A stretch of 64,000 nucleotides of DNA, taken from positions 1 through 64,000 of the forward strand of contig JAJDWX010000020.1 in assembly GCA_022825385.1 (NCBI GenBank), in the 5' to 3' direction. The DNA is from Rhodothermales bacterium. GTDB taxonomy: Bacteria > Bacteroidota > Rhodothermia > Rhodothermales > VXPQ01. Both the position numbers and the translations under genes were made by a program. The notes below the pieces were generated by a model. The model was not told the DNA's origin. It did no database searches and saw only the letters and a list, made by a program, of their open reading frames with translations. Positions 1-8,350 of this stretch are shown in pieces (position 1 is the stretch's first letter; each line of letters starts with the position of its first letter).

Positions 1-155
1 AGATACCCGGTTTTCCCTTCGCCAAATCGCCTTCCTCCGGCCCGCAGTGCACAGGAATCAAAGGAGTACATTTTTTCGCCGCAAGCCGGAACCTGTGCCG
101 CCTGTCCGGGTGTTTCCTGTCTTGTCAGCGGGCAACAAAAACGTAGGGGAGCAAA

Positions 156-569
156 ATGAAAAATCGTGAATGGAAGGATGTCATCGCCTTCGCCGTTTTC
201 CTGGTGACGTTCGCCGGGTTGCTATTCGGCTTTTACAACGGAATCCGGGCGGACATGCGCGACATGCGCGCGGAAATGCGGGAAATGCGCACGGAAATGC
301 GGGTGGAGTTCCAGGTCATTCATGGAATGCTGGCCGACGTACGGGAGCGGCTGACCGTGATTGAAACCGAAATAGGCATTTCTCCGCGCTCGGCCCAGAC
401 AGGCATAGCAGAGCAGGGCTCGGATAGGGAAGGAGCGGTGGAGCAAGGCCTGGTCAAGCAAAGCGCAACGGCAAGGATTGTCCGGGCCGTTATTCCCGCT
501 CCTTTGGCGTGGTGGGTGGATGTATACGCCCTGCGCGCGGCCCGGAACGCATCTTCCCGCCCCCTATAG
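156..569 (+). CDS. Small membrane-anchored coiled-coil protein
   Basis: A 137-residue protein of unknown function. A hydrophobic helix lies near residues 9-28 (core AFAVFLVTFAGLLFGF). It is followed by a Met/Arg/Glu-rich heptad region at about 32-75, repeating an RADMRDMRAEMRE-type pattern, and then a less ordered tail. A good ribosome binding site (GGGGAG) precedes the ATG. The one-helix plus coiled-coil layout resembles the proteins at 6781, 19339, 62834 and 63444, but here the helix is N-terminal, so relationship is uncertain. It lies upstream of the Septu-like pair on the same strand, about 210 bases away. A role in that system is possible but not shown. Confidence 0.6.
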   Translation: MKNREWKDVIAFAVFLVTFAGLLFGFYNGIRADMRDMRAEMREMRTEMRVEFQVIHGMLADVRERLTVIETEIGISPRSAQTGIAEQGSDREGAVEQGLVKQSATARIVRAVIPAPLAWWVDVYALRAARNASSRPL

Positions 570-580
570 CCGCCTTCCCC

Positions 581-685
581 TTAAAACAATTCCCTCACCT
601 CGACGGCGAACCCCGGCAAGGCGTCCGGGTTTTCGAGTCCACGATCCATTGCGCGGAGCACTCCGCCGCCGAAGTAATTGGGCAT
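581..685 (-). other. Possible 34-residue ORF or gene tail
   Basis: On the minus strand an ATG at 685, preceded by GGAAAAG, opens a 34-codon frame ending VEVRELF-stop. The open frame runs further upstream to about 735 with protein-like composition (YNSPDKRLEKMPNYFGGG). It may be a real small gene or the surviving 3' end of a gene cut when the neighbouring defence genes arrived. No family is recognised. The rest of the 570-779 gap shows no other clear feature. Confidence 0.25.
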
Positions 686-779
686 CTTTTCCAGTCTTTT
701 GTCCGGGCTGTTGTATAGACGAGAGGGTTTCTGAAAGTGCGATTGCGTATCTTACAAGATCACTTATCGCTGAGCATCA

Positions 780-2078
780 ATGCATCTGGCCCGTCTTGAC
801 TTGCAGAATTTTCGGTGTTTCGAGCACCGAACGGTTGTTTTCGATAAGCGTTTTACCCTGCTTATTGGCGCCAACGCGACCGGAAAAACCGCTATCCTGG
901 ATGCACTGGCTGTTGCCTTGGGAGCTGTCATGATTTCGATCCCTCGCGCAAAAAGCCGGCAGATTCGCCATGACGATGTGCGGCGTACCTATCTGCCAAC
1001 TGCGGAAACTGGTCATTTTGAGGAACACTACCCTGCTGTTGTGACAGCGCATGGTTCCGTTGGCCCCAATCAGCTCATCTGGGCGCGCGAATTGCGGACA
1101 GCGAATTCGCATACGACCTACGGCGCAGCGAAGAGTATCCGGGACGCAATGCATGCTCTGGTGCAACAAAGCCGCCACGGCGAGGATGTGATCTTTCCTT
1201 GTGTCAGTTTTTACGGTACCGGGAGGCTTTGGCTGGAACAGCGGCAAAGGCTGGCTGGCGGCGTTGATCCGGGCAGAAAGATTTCCCGGTACGCCGGATA
1301 CAGAAATTGCCTTACGCCTAGATCCTCTACTCGCGATCTGGTTGCATGGGTGAAGCGCCTGACGCTAATTCAGGCGCAACGAGGCGCAACGCTTGAAACG
1401 TTGAAAGCGATGATTCATGCGATTGTCCGTTGCGTCGATCATGCTACGGACGCATATTTCGACTTTGACCAGGACGATATCGTAATAACCTTCCCGGGTA
1501 ATGTGCGATTTCCGTTCAATATGCTGAGTGACGGCCAACGCAACATGGCTGCCATTGCGGCCGACATCGCCATGCGCTGCTCGCAGCTCAATCCGCATTT
1601 GAATGGGGCCGCCTGTCGCCAAACTCCCGGCGTGGTGTTGATTGACGAGATCGATCTTCATTTGCATCCGCGATGGCAACGCAGCGTAGTCAGCGATTTG
1701 CGCGAAACCTTTCCCAATATGCAGTTCATTGCCACAAGCCACTCGCCATTCATCATTCAGTCCATGGCGCAACAGGGCAGCGTCATTAATCTGGATGCAG
1801 AGCACGAAGAATCGGAAACGCTTTATCAACAGAGCATTGAGGATGTGGCAGAGAATATAATGGGTGTCGAGCAGCCGCAGCGCAGCAGGCGTTTTCAGGA
1901 TATGGTGGCCGCTGCGGAAAAATATTTCAGGGCTATTGAAAATAGTTCAATGGATGATCCGGGGGCTATCCGCGTTCTTCGCGACAAGCTTAACCGATTA
2001 GAGGAACCGTTTGCGGACAACCCTGCCTATGTTGCGTTTCTCCGCTTGAAGCGTCCTCGTGAGACTTGGAGCGAATAG
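780..2078 (+). CDS. ptuA: Septu-like AAA ATPase (PtuA-type)
   Basis: A 432-residue RecF/SMC-type ATPase. It starts with the LQNFRCF motif of this class, has a Walker A GANATGKT at residues 30-37, an ABC-like signature LSDGQ near 249-253, a Walker B VLIDEIDLHLHP near 286-297 and a switch histidine in ATSHSPF near 320. The HNH gene beginning 25 bases after its stop makes the Septu (PtuA-PtuB) assignment likely. In that anti-phage system the ATPase assembles with the nuclease and gates it. It is somewhat shorter than typical PtuA. The ribosome binding site is weak. No reverse transcriptase or msr/msd is nearby, so a retron version is unlikely. Confidence 0.8.
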   Translation: MHLARLDLQNFRCFEHRTVVFDKRFTLLIGANATGKTAILDALAVALGAVMISIPRAKSRQIRHDDVRRTYLPTAETGHFEEHYPAVVTAHGSVGPNQLIWARELRTANSHTTYGAAKSIRDAMHALVQQSRHGEDVIFPCVSFYGTGRLWLEQRQRLAGGVDPGRKISRYAGYRNCLTPRSSTRDLVAWVKRLTLIQAQRGATLETLKAMIHAIVRCVDHATDAYFDFDQDDIVITFPGNVRFPFNMLSDGQRNMAAIAADIAMRCSQLNPHLNGAACRQTPGVVLIDEIDLHLHPRWQRSVVSDLRETFPNMQFIATSHSPFIIQSMAQQGSVINLDAEHEESETLYQQSIEDVAENIMGVEQPQRSRRFQDMVAAAEKYFRAIENSSMDDPGAIRVLRDKLNRLEEPFADNPAYVAFLRLKRPRETWSE

Positions 2079-2103
2079 AGAGGTACAGAGAGAGGATATT
2101 GTC

Positions 2104-2736
2104 ATGCGACGCGTAGACAAGGGGGCGTGGCCTGAAGACGGTAATGGTCAGCAAAAGATATTCCGTCCCTACAGGAAAGCGAAGAGTGATTTAATAGAGC
2201 GCTTGGGCGCGTATTGCAGCTATTGCGAGCGCGAGAAAGACGGCTTGGAAGTGGAGCATGTTGTCCCAAAGAAGCGTACGCCTACGCTGGAAGAGAACTG
2301 GACCAACTTTCTTCTCGCTTGCCGCAATTGTAACCGTATCAAACGGGATAAAAATGTTTCGCGTGCTGGTTATACCTGGCCTGACGATGACGAGGACTGG
2401 CGTCCATTCGATTATTTCCCGGATGGAATTGTTAAAGTGCAAGACGATCTTTCCGGCCCGAATCGCAAAAAGGCCCAGAATCTGTTTGGCCTTTTGGGAC
2501 TTGGGCGCAGACCTGGCAATGACCTGGAAATGAAAGACATACGATGGCGAGAGCGCCGGGAGGCATGGAATGCAGCGGAGGAGGCTTACGCAAGTTTGGC
2601 GAGCGAAGCGACCGATGTCAATAATGTTCTTAAACTGGCGCAGCACACCGGTTTTTGGTCCGTATGGATGACGGTGTTTTCTGATCGACCCGATGTCTGC
2701 GAGCGTTTGCGAAAAGATTTTCCGGGTACAAGGTAA
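2104..2736 (+). CDS. ptuB: Septu-like HNH endonuclease (PtuB-type)
   Basis: A 210-residue HNH nuclease of the TIGR02646/PtuB type. The zinc-coordinating pairs CSYC and CRNC bracket the active-site region EVEHVVPK, whose His is the catalytic base; the Asn of ENWTNF completes the HNH pattern. The start chosen is the ATG at 2104, behind AGAGAGG, giving MRRVDKGAWP, which resembles PtuB N-termini. A GTG at 2059 would overlap ptuA but adds residues with no motif. It is co-directional and almost certainly co-transcribed with ptuA. It is expected to cleave DNA during infection; the target is not predictable from sequence. Confidence 0.8.
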   Translation: MRRVDKGAWPEDGNGQQKIFRPYRKAKSDLIERLGAYCSYCEREKDGLEVEHVVPKKRTPTLEENWTNFLLACRNCNRIKRDKNVSRAGYTWPDDDEDWRPFDYFPDGIVKVQDDLSGPNRKKAQNLFGLLGLGRRPGNDLEMKDIRWRERREAWNAAEEAYASLASEATDVNNVLKLAQHTGFWSVWMTVFSDRPDVCERLRKDFPGTR

Positions 2737-2764
2737 CGTAAGAAAACGGGCGCAGCCTGTCTCT

Positions 2765-4513
2765 TCAGGCGTTTTCCCTGCTGCCCGCGGATTCCGCCCG
2801 CTCGGCCACATGGGCGATAGCGTCCAGGGTTTCGCCGATTTCAGCGTCTATTTCATGTTGCGGGACATAGCCTGCCAGTGCATGGAATTGCTTTTTGTCC
2901 ATGATGTTGGGCAAATCCAGTTTTTTGAAATACGCTTTGAAGAGCGGCGTCAGAAAATCGTCGCTTACTTTGGCGTCGGGCGACCACGGGGAGTCCTTGC
3001 CCAGCGTCGCCATGGCCTGCGCTATTTCGGCAATGGCTTCCTGCATGGCTGCGACGCGCCGATTTGTTTCCGCCGCGGTAAATAGCGGCGCCGGGTCGGT
3101 TGCCAGGTCGCTTGCGCGGGCGTATGCTTCCAGCGTTTCCCGGGTGCATAAATAGTTTTCTATCTCCCGTTTTTTCCAGAAGATATATTGAAGCGGGCCG
3201 CGTTCCGCCGGCTCGTCGTCCAGGCGGTCAAAGAGGGCCAGGCCCTTGAGCGCGGGCAACGCTTCTCGCAAGCCATAATAGTGACGCCTCGCTTGCCTGG
3301 GCTGATTCGCAACGTATCGTACAAAGGGGCGCTCGAGCGCATGGATCGCCCGCTCGTTGCCCAAGCGCCTGGCGAATGCCTGTAATATGGCCAAATCGGT
3401 CGAGCCTTCGAGATACAGGATCCAGCCGGTCTGCTCGGCCTGGTAGTATTGCTCGAATCCAATTTCATTCAGCGCCTTGCGCACCTGGCTTCGGCCGTTT
3501 CCAAGGACATGGGGTTTGCCGACGAAAGCAATAACCGTATCCCTGTCGGCGGCTTCGTTCAAAAGCACTTCCGAATGGCTGGCGGCGATAATCTGGTTCC
3601 CTTGTTCCGCCGCCACATCGGTAATCAGCGCGTATATTTGCCGCTGCCGCAGAATTTCCAGGTGCGCGTCGGGTTCGTCCAACAGGATGATCGCGCCCGG
3701 ATTGGCGCGCATGTACGTCAGGATAAGCAATGTTTGTTGTAATCCCCGCCCGCTACAAGACAGGTCGAGACGAACGCCTTGTTCCTGGTATTCCATGACG
3801 ATTTCTCCCCTTTCCTGCATATAAACAGGGTCTTTGAGCCGAGAGCCGAAGAGGCGGTCGATGTCCTCGACGGTTTTTTCCCACAGATCGGGACGCTCGC
3901 TTAGAACCCGCCAGCACAGGTTGCGCAAAACCTCTGCCGTGCGGCCTTCCCCGACCCGAACATTCACCGCGCCCTCGTCCAGCCGCGTTTCGGTGGCGGC
4001 AAGCCCCGACATAGGGGGGAGAAAGGCGATTTGCGTCGCCGCAGCCTCATCCGGAATCGGCATGCGGTTTGGCGTTTTGCCCTCGTCGAGCCGTAATGGG
4101 CGGCAATAAAACGATTCTTCGTTCGCATAATCGAATTCGAGGCCGCATTTCCATGCCTTGCCCCGGCTGATACCTTCAACGACCAGGTCGATTCGGATAT
4201 TGTCCGTTCGCTGCCGCCCATCGACTTTTCGTACGTTGCGCACATGCAACTCCCGCCATAGCAAATTCGCATTGGGAACAGGGATGGCCAGGATATCCCT
4301 TCTGTTGACCGCAACGCCCGTGCGTTGCTCGGGCGCGCTTTTCCCGGAACGTTTTTCAGTCCATTTTTTCAGACCGATGTCCCAGAGCGCAAGGGCCTGC
4401 ATGGCGGACGTTTTCCCCGAGTTGTTCGGTCCAATGAACACCACGGGATTCCCCAACGGGATATCCACCTCGCCGAAGCGCTTGAAGTTGCGAATGGTCA
4501 GCCTGGTAAGCAT
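2765..4513 (-). CDS. OLD-family ATPase with TOPRIM-like nuclease domain
   Basis: A 582-residue protein with an ABC/RecF-type ATPase domain and a C-terminal TOPRIM-like domain. It begins LTIRNFKRF and has Walker A GPNNSGKT at 28-35, signature CSGRGLQQ, Walker B IILLDEPDAHLE and switch histidine AASHSEV. Then comes LYLEGSTDLAIL near 364-375, the acidic E...D motif of the TOPRIM fold. This is the architecture of OLD nucleases (P2 Old, GajA), which act in phage exclusion. It converges on ptuB with only 28 bases between stops. No UvrD-like GajB partner is adjacent, so it is either a solitary class 1 OLD or an extra effector of the Septu-like locus. Confidence 0.75.
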   Translation of the reverse strand: MLTRLTIRNFKRFGEVDIPLGNPVVFIGPNNSGKTSAMQALALWDIGLKKWTEKRSGKSAPEQRTGVAVNRRDILAIPVPNANLLWRELHVRNVRKVDGRQRTDNIRIDLVVEGISRGKAWKCGLEFDYANEESFYCRPLRLDEGKTPNRMPIPDEAAATQIAFLPPMSGLAATETRLDEGAVNVRVGEGRTAEVLRNLCWRVLSERPDLWEKTVEDIDRLFGSRLKDPVYMQERGEIVMEYQEQGVRLDLSCSGRGLQQTLLILTYMRANPGAIILLDEPDAHLEILRQRQIYALITDVAAEQGNQIIAASHSEVLLNEAADRDTVIAFVGKPHVLGNGRSQVRKALNEIGFEQYYQAEQTGWILYLEGSTDLAILQAFARRLGNERAIHALERPFVRYVANQPRQARRHYYGLREALPALKGLALFDRLDDEPAERGPLQYIFWKKREIENYLCTRETLEAYARASDLATDPAPLFTAAETNRRVAAMQEAIAEIAQAMATLGKDSPWSPDAKVSDDFLTPLFKAYFKKLDLPNIMDKKQFHALAGYVPQHEIDAEIGETLDAIAHVAERAESAGSRENA

Positions 4514-4849
4514 AAGGGCCCTTATAGGGTTCGTTTCCAGCGCGTTTGATTGCCGCTATGCGAAATTATAAAATTCTCGTTCCTTTTGCATCGGAGAAGC
4601 GCAAGTCCGGGGGAGCGTTTCTGCAAGCCCGCCAGATCGAGTTTGTTTTCGAAGATGCGAGAATTAGCCTTCGCTTTCATTTATCCCGTCAATTTTTTGA
4701 AAAACGCGGGATAAATCAAGATTTAATTTTGAATAAATAGGCAATCTCGATTTCGGGCTTTAGATTTGTCCGTGCTTACGACGTTCGCCTTTCGATCAAA
4801 GTACCCTGCCCCCGCGCTTGCGCACCGCCTCCGTGCGCCGCCTGTGCAG
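4514..4849. other. AT-rich intergenic region with inverted repeat
   Basis: This 336-base gap separates the decarboxylase stop from the OLD start, both on the minus strand. It is more AT-rich than its surroundings. It holds a perfect 10-base inverted repeat, ATTTATCCCG (4679-4688) and CGGGATAAAT (4707-4716), with an AT-rich 18-base spacer. The repeat could terminate the decarboxylase transcript or be an operator for the OLD gene. No protein-like ORF is evident. Confidence 0.4.
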
Positions 4850-6544
4850 CTAAGCAAACCAGTGCAGCATCTTCTGGTTTTTGTCGGCGGCGGCTTCCTT
4901 GCGTAGCTGTTCGCGCGCTTCCAGCACTTTCTCCACGATGATCTCCACGCTTTCCTCGTCCACGAACGGGGACATGATGTAGGATTTCATGGCCACGACG
5001 GGTTCTCCGTAGGTCGTGTGCCGGTAGCAATCCGTCAGGGAAAGCAACACGCCCCGCCCCGCCATGGCTTCCTTGTGCACGTACGCGGAGACCTTCCGGT
5101 TGTAGTCGTTGTAGGCCAGCATGGCGTCCCGGCAGGCCGGGTCCGTGAATTCCTTTCTCCTGTTCGTGAACGTAGTGAGGACTTCCTTGCCGGGCGGATA
5201 CACCCGAAACAGCGTGACCGGCCCGAAATTATCCCGGTTCAGCACAATGGCGCCCTCGTGCCCTTCCAGATGCTCCCGCAGCAACTGCGCCATTTCCACG
5301 AGATGCCCTATCAGGGCGCGGATGCCCTGTACGCCCAGCAACTGGTAATTGGCGAGCGCCGCCATGGGCCCCGCGCCGGATCGGGAGGTTTCCAGCGTGT
5401 ACATGCCCGGCTTGTATTCCCCGAAATGATAGAGGTAGGGCATGAGTTCGCGGTCGCGTTTCAGCAGCCGGAGGTCTTTGTAGTCCTTGACCAGAATGAG
5501 GCTGGATATATAAGGCGTAAAGCCGGTCTTGTGAAAATCGACGCCCACGGAGTCGGCGAGGGGGAGGTGGCGTATCTGCCGGCAGGCCCCTGCAAGTGCC
5601 CGCAGCGTCCGGGGCCGAAAGCCCAGTTCGTTTTTCTCGAAATCGTAGTCGTTGAAGACGGACCAGGCCCATCCGATGACCGCGTCGGCGTGTACGTGCG
5701 GGCGGTAGGGGAGATCGAATTCCTCGACCAGCGCATCCCTGAGCGCTACGATGGCTCGCAGGTCGTCCACGCCGAACGCATCGGTGCTGCCCATGGTGGC
5801 GATGAAGGCGGCGATCTTTTTGCCCTCCTTGAGCGCTTTGCGGGCCGCTTCTTCCAGCAGGCGCAGGTCTATTTCGTTTTCGGGGGTGGTGGGGATGGAG
5901 ACCACCTGGTCCGACCCCATTCCGATCCATCCGGCAATGCTGTAAGCGCAGTAATGCCCAGTGTCCGCCACGAACAGCACGGCTTCTTCGGACAATCCGC
6001 GCCGCAAACTGCCCGGGCAGGCTTTTTCCAGGCCGATTCGGATGCCGTACAGCGACGTGCCCGTGCCGCCGAACGTGAACAGGCCCGCCGCCTGTTCCTG
6101 ATCGTAGCCGACGAGGCCCGCCGTGATGCCGGCGGCTTCGACCTCGGCCAGCGCGAAAAGGCGGCTGTGTTCGTCCCATCCGAGGTTCGGATTGTGCAGG
6201 GCGGCGAGCAACACCCCGATCACGCTGGGGATGGTGGGCGGGCAAATGACGTTCTGCTGCGTCCGCGGATGTCCCACGACGGTCATTCCTCGCAGGTAGC
6301 CCACGAGTTCGGATGTTACCTCCTCCACGGAGGACATGTCGCTTGGCAATCCGGCATGGCGGGCTGCCTCGTAGTTCGGCTCCACGACGGCGCCGAGCAT
6401 GGGCAAGTGCATTTTCAGGGCATCCACCTGGTTCAGCGCATTCATGAACGAATGCACCAGATACGAATCGTGAATCCGATCAGAAGTCGGCTGGGGAAAT
6501 GCGAGTCGTATATTCTGGATGAGTTCTCTGTACGGTGCGGCCAT
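4850..6544 (-). CDS. PLP-dependent group II decarboxylase
   Basis: A 564-residue pyridoxal-phosphate enzyme of the glutamate/aromatic amino acid decarboxylase superfamily. The internal aldimine lysine is in VDFHKTGFTPY near residue 339. Upstream are the glycine-rich FTFGGTGTSLYG segment, the HVHADAVIGW stretch (cofactor-binding Asp/Ala) and VADTGHYCAYS. The ATG at 6544 follows a strong GAGAGAGG; a further in-frame extension to 6850 looks non-coding. The substrate cannot be told from sequence; glutamate, tyrosine or aspartate are all possible. It stands alone on this strand, between accessory regions. Confidence 0.85.
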   Translation of the reverse strand: MAAPYRELIQNIRLAFPQPTSDRIHDSYLVHSFMNALNQVDALKMHLPMLGAVVEPNYEAARHAGLPSDMSSVEEVTSELVGYLRGMTVVGHPRTQQNVICPPTIPSVIGVLLAALHNPNLGWDEHSRLFALAEVEAAGITAGLVGYDQEQAAGLFTFGGTGTSLYGIRIGLEKACPGSLRRGLSEEAVLFVADTGHYCAYSIAGWIGMGSDQVVSIPTTPENEIDLRLLEEAARKALKEGKKIAAFIATMGSTDAFGVDDLRAIVALRDALVEEFDLPYRPHVHADAVIGWAWSVFNDYDFEKNELGFRPRTLRALAGACRQIRHLPLADSVGVDFHKTGFTPYISSLILVKDYKDLRLLKRDRELMPYLYHFGEYKPGMYTLETSRSGAGPMAALANYQLLGVQGIRALIGHLVEMAQLLREHLEGHEGAIVLNRDNFGPVTLFRVYPPGKEVLTTFTNRRKEFTDPACRDAMLAYNDYNRKVSAYVHKEAMAGRGVLLSLTDCYRHTTYGEPVVAMKSYIMSPFVDEESVEIIVEKVLEAREQLRKEAAADKNQKMLHWFA

Positions 6545-6780
6545 AGTCTGCCTCTCTCTCGTATTGTGTATAGCGCAAATATTCCGCCGGGAATCATTCG
6601 ACCGGCGGCCGTCCGTAGCCTTTATACGGACATAATATTTATACGAAAACGGGTTCCCGGTGGGGGGGGATGGGGATGGAAACGGGGTCGCGCGTTTGCC
6701 CGGTATTACGGGCAAGCGTAGGGGAACACTATGCCGTGCCGCGAACGTATACCCTGTGCACCCCAAACCCGGAAGAGAAA

Positions 6781-7011
6781 ATGCTTGATACTCTTTCCAT
6801 TGCCCGCAACCTTGCCGCCGCAGGCTTTGAACAGAAACAGGCTGAAGCACAAGCCGAAGCCATTGCGCAAGCCGTAGAGCAAAAGCAAGGCGAAACCGCT
6901 TCGAAAGCGGACGTAGCCGCGCTAAAAGCGAGTATAGACGCGCTAAAATGGATTACGGGCATAAACCTTGCGATTACGCTTGCCTTGCTGGGCGTAGTTC
7001 TTGCCGGATAG
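6781..7011 (+). CDS. Small coiled-coil membrane protein (DUF1640/CCDC90-like)
   Basis: A 76-residue protein. The N-terminus reads LAAAGFEQKQAEAQAEAIAQ, a motif of the kind found in DUF1640/CCDC90-like proteins. A short coiled coil (SKADVAALKASIDALK) follows, then a C-terminal membrane helix (INLAITLALLGVVLAG). GGAAGAG precedes the ATG; an upstream extension in frame is unlikely. Related copies lie at 19339, 62834 and 63444. It abuts an integrase remnant. The molecular role is unknown. Confidence 0.7.
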   Translation: MLDTLSIARNLAAAGFEQKQAEAQAEAIAQAVEQKQGETASKADVAALKASIDALKWITGINLAITLALLGVVLAG

Positions 7012-7057
7012 GCTTGCCCGCCGCGCCGCTCGCGAAGGCGGATCAAGACAGCGACAG

Positions 7058-7402
7058 GCCGCGGCGCTGACTGACAAAGCCGCCGCCCTCACGTGGGCCG
7101 ACGTGGAATTAGATTCCAGCGACGGGGCGGGCCGCGTATACGTGGGCCGTAGCAAGACGGATCAGGAAGGCGCCGGAGCCGTGCAATTCATAGCCCCGCA
7201 GACCGTTCGCGCCTTGCTCCGCATCCGGCCCGACGCGCCGGAGCCGGGGGCGAGCGTTTTCGGCTTGTCCGCCCGAAGCATATCGAACAGGATCCGCGCC
7301 GCCGCGCTGGCCGCTGGCCTTGAAGGCGATTTTTCCGGTCATTCCGCCCGCGTAGGCATGGCCCGCGACCTTGCCGCATCCGGTACGGAATTGCCCGCCC
7401 TT
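7058..7402 (+). pseudogene. Tyrosine recombinase (integrase) fragment
   Basis: This is part of the catalytic domain of a phage-type tyrosine recombinase: AAALTWADVE, RSKTDQEG, VFGLSARSISNRIRAAA and the HxxR box in GHSARVG, followed by DLAASGTELPAL. The N-terminal domain, the first catalytic Arg region and the C-terminal Tyr are missing. At about 7402 the reading frame runs into IS256-type DNA on the other strand, where an intact homologue would continue with an AGRW-like sequence. It is a dead fragment and evidence of a former integrative element here. Confidence 0.75.
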
Positions 7403-7738
7403 CGTCGAGTCCGCCCATGCGCTGCTGGCGCTTCTTCACTATCTGCGGCTCGAAGGTGCCGTTACGATCCCGGGGCACCTCCAGATCGAACGAACCAGTA
7501 TCGGTTTGTACCCGCTTCTCGGTGTAGCCGTTGCGGCTGTTGTCGCTGTTGCGGCCTGCTATGGCATGGGGCGCGTAGCCCAGGTGGTGCGTCAGCTCCG
7601 CTTCAAGGGCCGTCTCTATGGCGCGCTTGTTATCGCGCCGAGCAGGCCCTCGCGGCCCAGCAGGGCTTGTACGTCTCCGTCGAAATCCTTAAGCAGCTCG
7701 TCGAGCAGTTTCTTTTGCTTTGTCGTCAGCTCCAGCAT
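7403..7738 (-). pseudogene. IS256-family transposase N-terminal fragment, frameshifted
   Basis: Reading from the ATG at 7738 gives MLELTTKQKKLLDELL..., the N-terminus of a mutator/IS256 transposase. After LLGAIT one A appears to be missing: restoring it gives KRAIETALEAELTHHLGY, then NSRNGYTEKRV and LEVPRDRNGTFEP, all family hallmarks. As it stands the frame stops at a TAG near 7623. The fragment ends after GGLDE, before the first catalytic Asp, so it cannot transpose. Confidence 0.8.
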
Positions 7739-7806
7739 GGCGTGTCCTCCTTGGTGTGGTGAAAACGTGTAAGGGTAAATTACACAGTTTTCTGGACACC
7801 CCCAGT
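7403..7806 (-). mobile_element. IS256-type insertion sequence, truncated end
   Basis: About 400 bases of one end of an IS256-family element. The outer end on the minus strand begins near 7806 with GGGGTGTCCAGAAAACTG, typical of the family. It includes a short palindrome GTGTAA...TTACAC at 7767-7785 and then the transposase start at 7738. The element stops abruptly near 7403 inside the integrase remnant, and the rest of the transposase and the other end are missing. No target duplication can be defined. Confidence 0.75.
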
Positions 7807-7828
7807 TTTTTACGGACCACTTCTCTTC

Positions 7829-8305
7829 TCAAGCAGGGGTCCCATCCTCTTTCTTCTCCCGTTCGTACTCTACTAATACCGTCCGCCACAAGACAGCCTC
7901 CGCCTCCCGCAAGAGTCCTACCGTTTCCCATAGGGCAAACATGTTCAGGTTCTTTACCTCCAAAAGTTTGTCCATCGCCTCCGCCGCCGCTTTCTCCGCC
8001 TCTGCCACATATTGTTCCGCCTCCGCCGCCGCTTTCCGCGCCACCGAAGCAAACTCCCTCCCACGCGAAGCATTCGCCCAATGAATCGAAGCTATCTCCC
8101 GATTCCCCAATACAAGGCGATAATGACTTGCAACATTATGCCAATGTAGATACCCCAAAGAAACCTGTACGCTTTCTTCCAGCCCTTCCGCTTTCCCATA
8201 GAATACATCGGCTTCCGCCTCGTATGCCCGCGCTTCCGCTTCGAACGCCTTCGCTTTCGCTTCGAACGCAAACGGAACAAGTTCTTGCAGGGGTATCCTG
8301 TACAT
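7829..8305 (-). CDS. Unidentified Ala/Glu-rich helical protein
   Basis: A 158-residue soluble protein with two Ala/Glu-rich helical stretches, one at the N-terminus (EAKAKAFEAEARAYEAEAD) and one in the middle (AARKAAAEAEQYVAEAEK). No signal peptide, membrane helix or catalytic motif is visible. GAGG lies about 10 bases before the ATG, within a 28-base leader (8313-8340) that recurs upstream of the next gene. It is the last of three tandem small minus-strand genes. No family is recognised. Confidence 0.6.
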   Translation of the reverse strand: MYRIPLQELVPFAFEAKAKAFEAEARAYEAEADVFYGKAEGLEESVQVSLGYLHWHNVASHYRLVLGNREIASIHWANASRGREFASVARKAAAEAEQYVAEAEKAAAEAMDKLLEVKNLNMFALWETVGLLREAEAVLWRTVLVEYEREKKEDGTPA

Positions 8306-8312
8306 ATCGTTA

Positions 8313-8340
8313 ACCTCGTCCGGTTTCGTGATTGTTCAGG
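8313..8340 (-). repeat. Shared gene leader, copy 1
   Basis: The leader of the 158-residue gene. On the minus strand it reads AATCACGAAACCGGACGAGG, ending in the Shine-Dalgarno GAGG. It recurs exactly 500 bases away at 8813-8840, with one mismatch over its core 22 bases. The match suggests these genes arose by duplication or are co-regulated. Confidence 0.6.
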
Positions 8341-8350
8341 TTCCGCGCCC

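Noticed and set aside
780..2736. Retron-linked Septu (retron Ec78-like)
   Set aside because: No reverse transcriptase motif (YxDD) and no msr/msd-type inverted repeat near the ATPase and HNH pair.
2765..4513. Gabija system
   Set aside because: The OLD-type protein resembles GajA, but no UvrD-like GajB follows. The UvrD/PcrA gene at 30334 is 26 kb away with housekeeping features.
4546..4740. A small plus-strand gene upstream of the OLD gene
   Set aside because: No ribosome binding site, no motif, and it covers the AT-rich inverted-repeat region that looks regulatory.
5018..6721. Long plus-strand frame opposite the decarboxylase
   Set aside because: Antisense to a well-supported PLP enzyme with all its motifs; no motif of its own.
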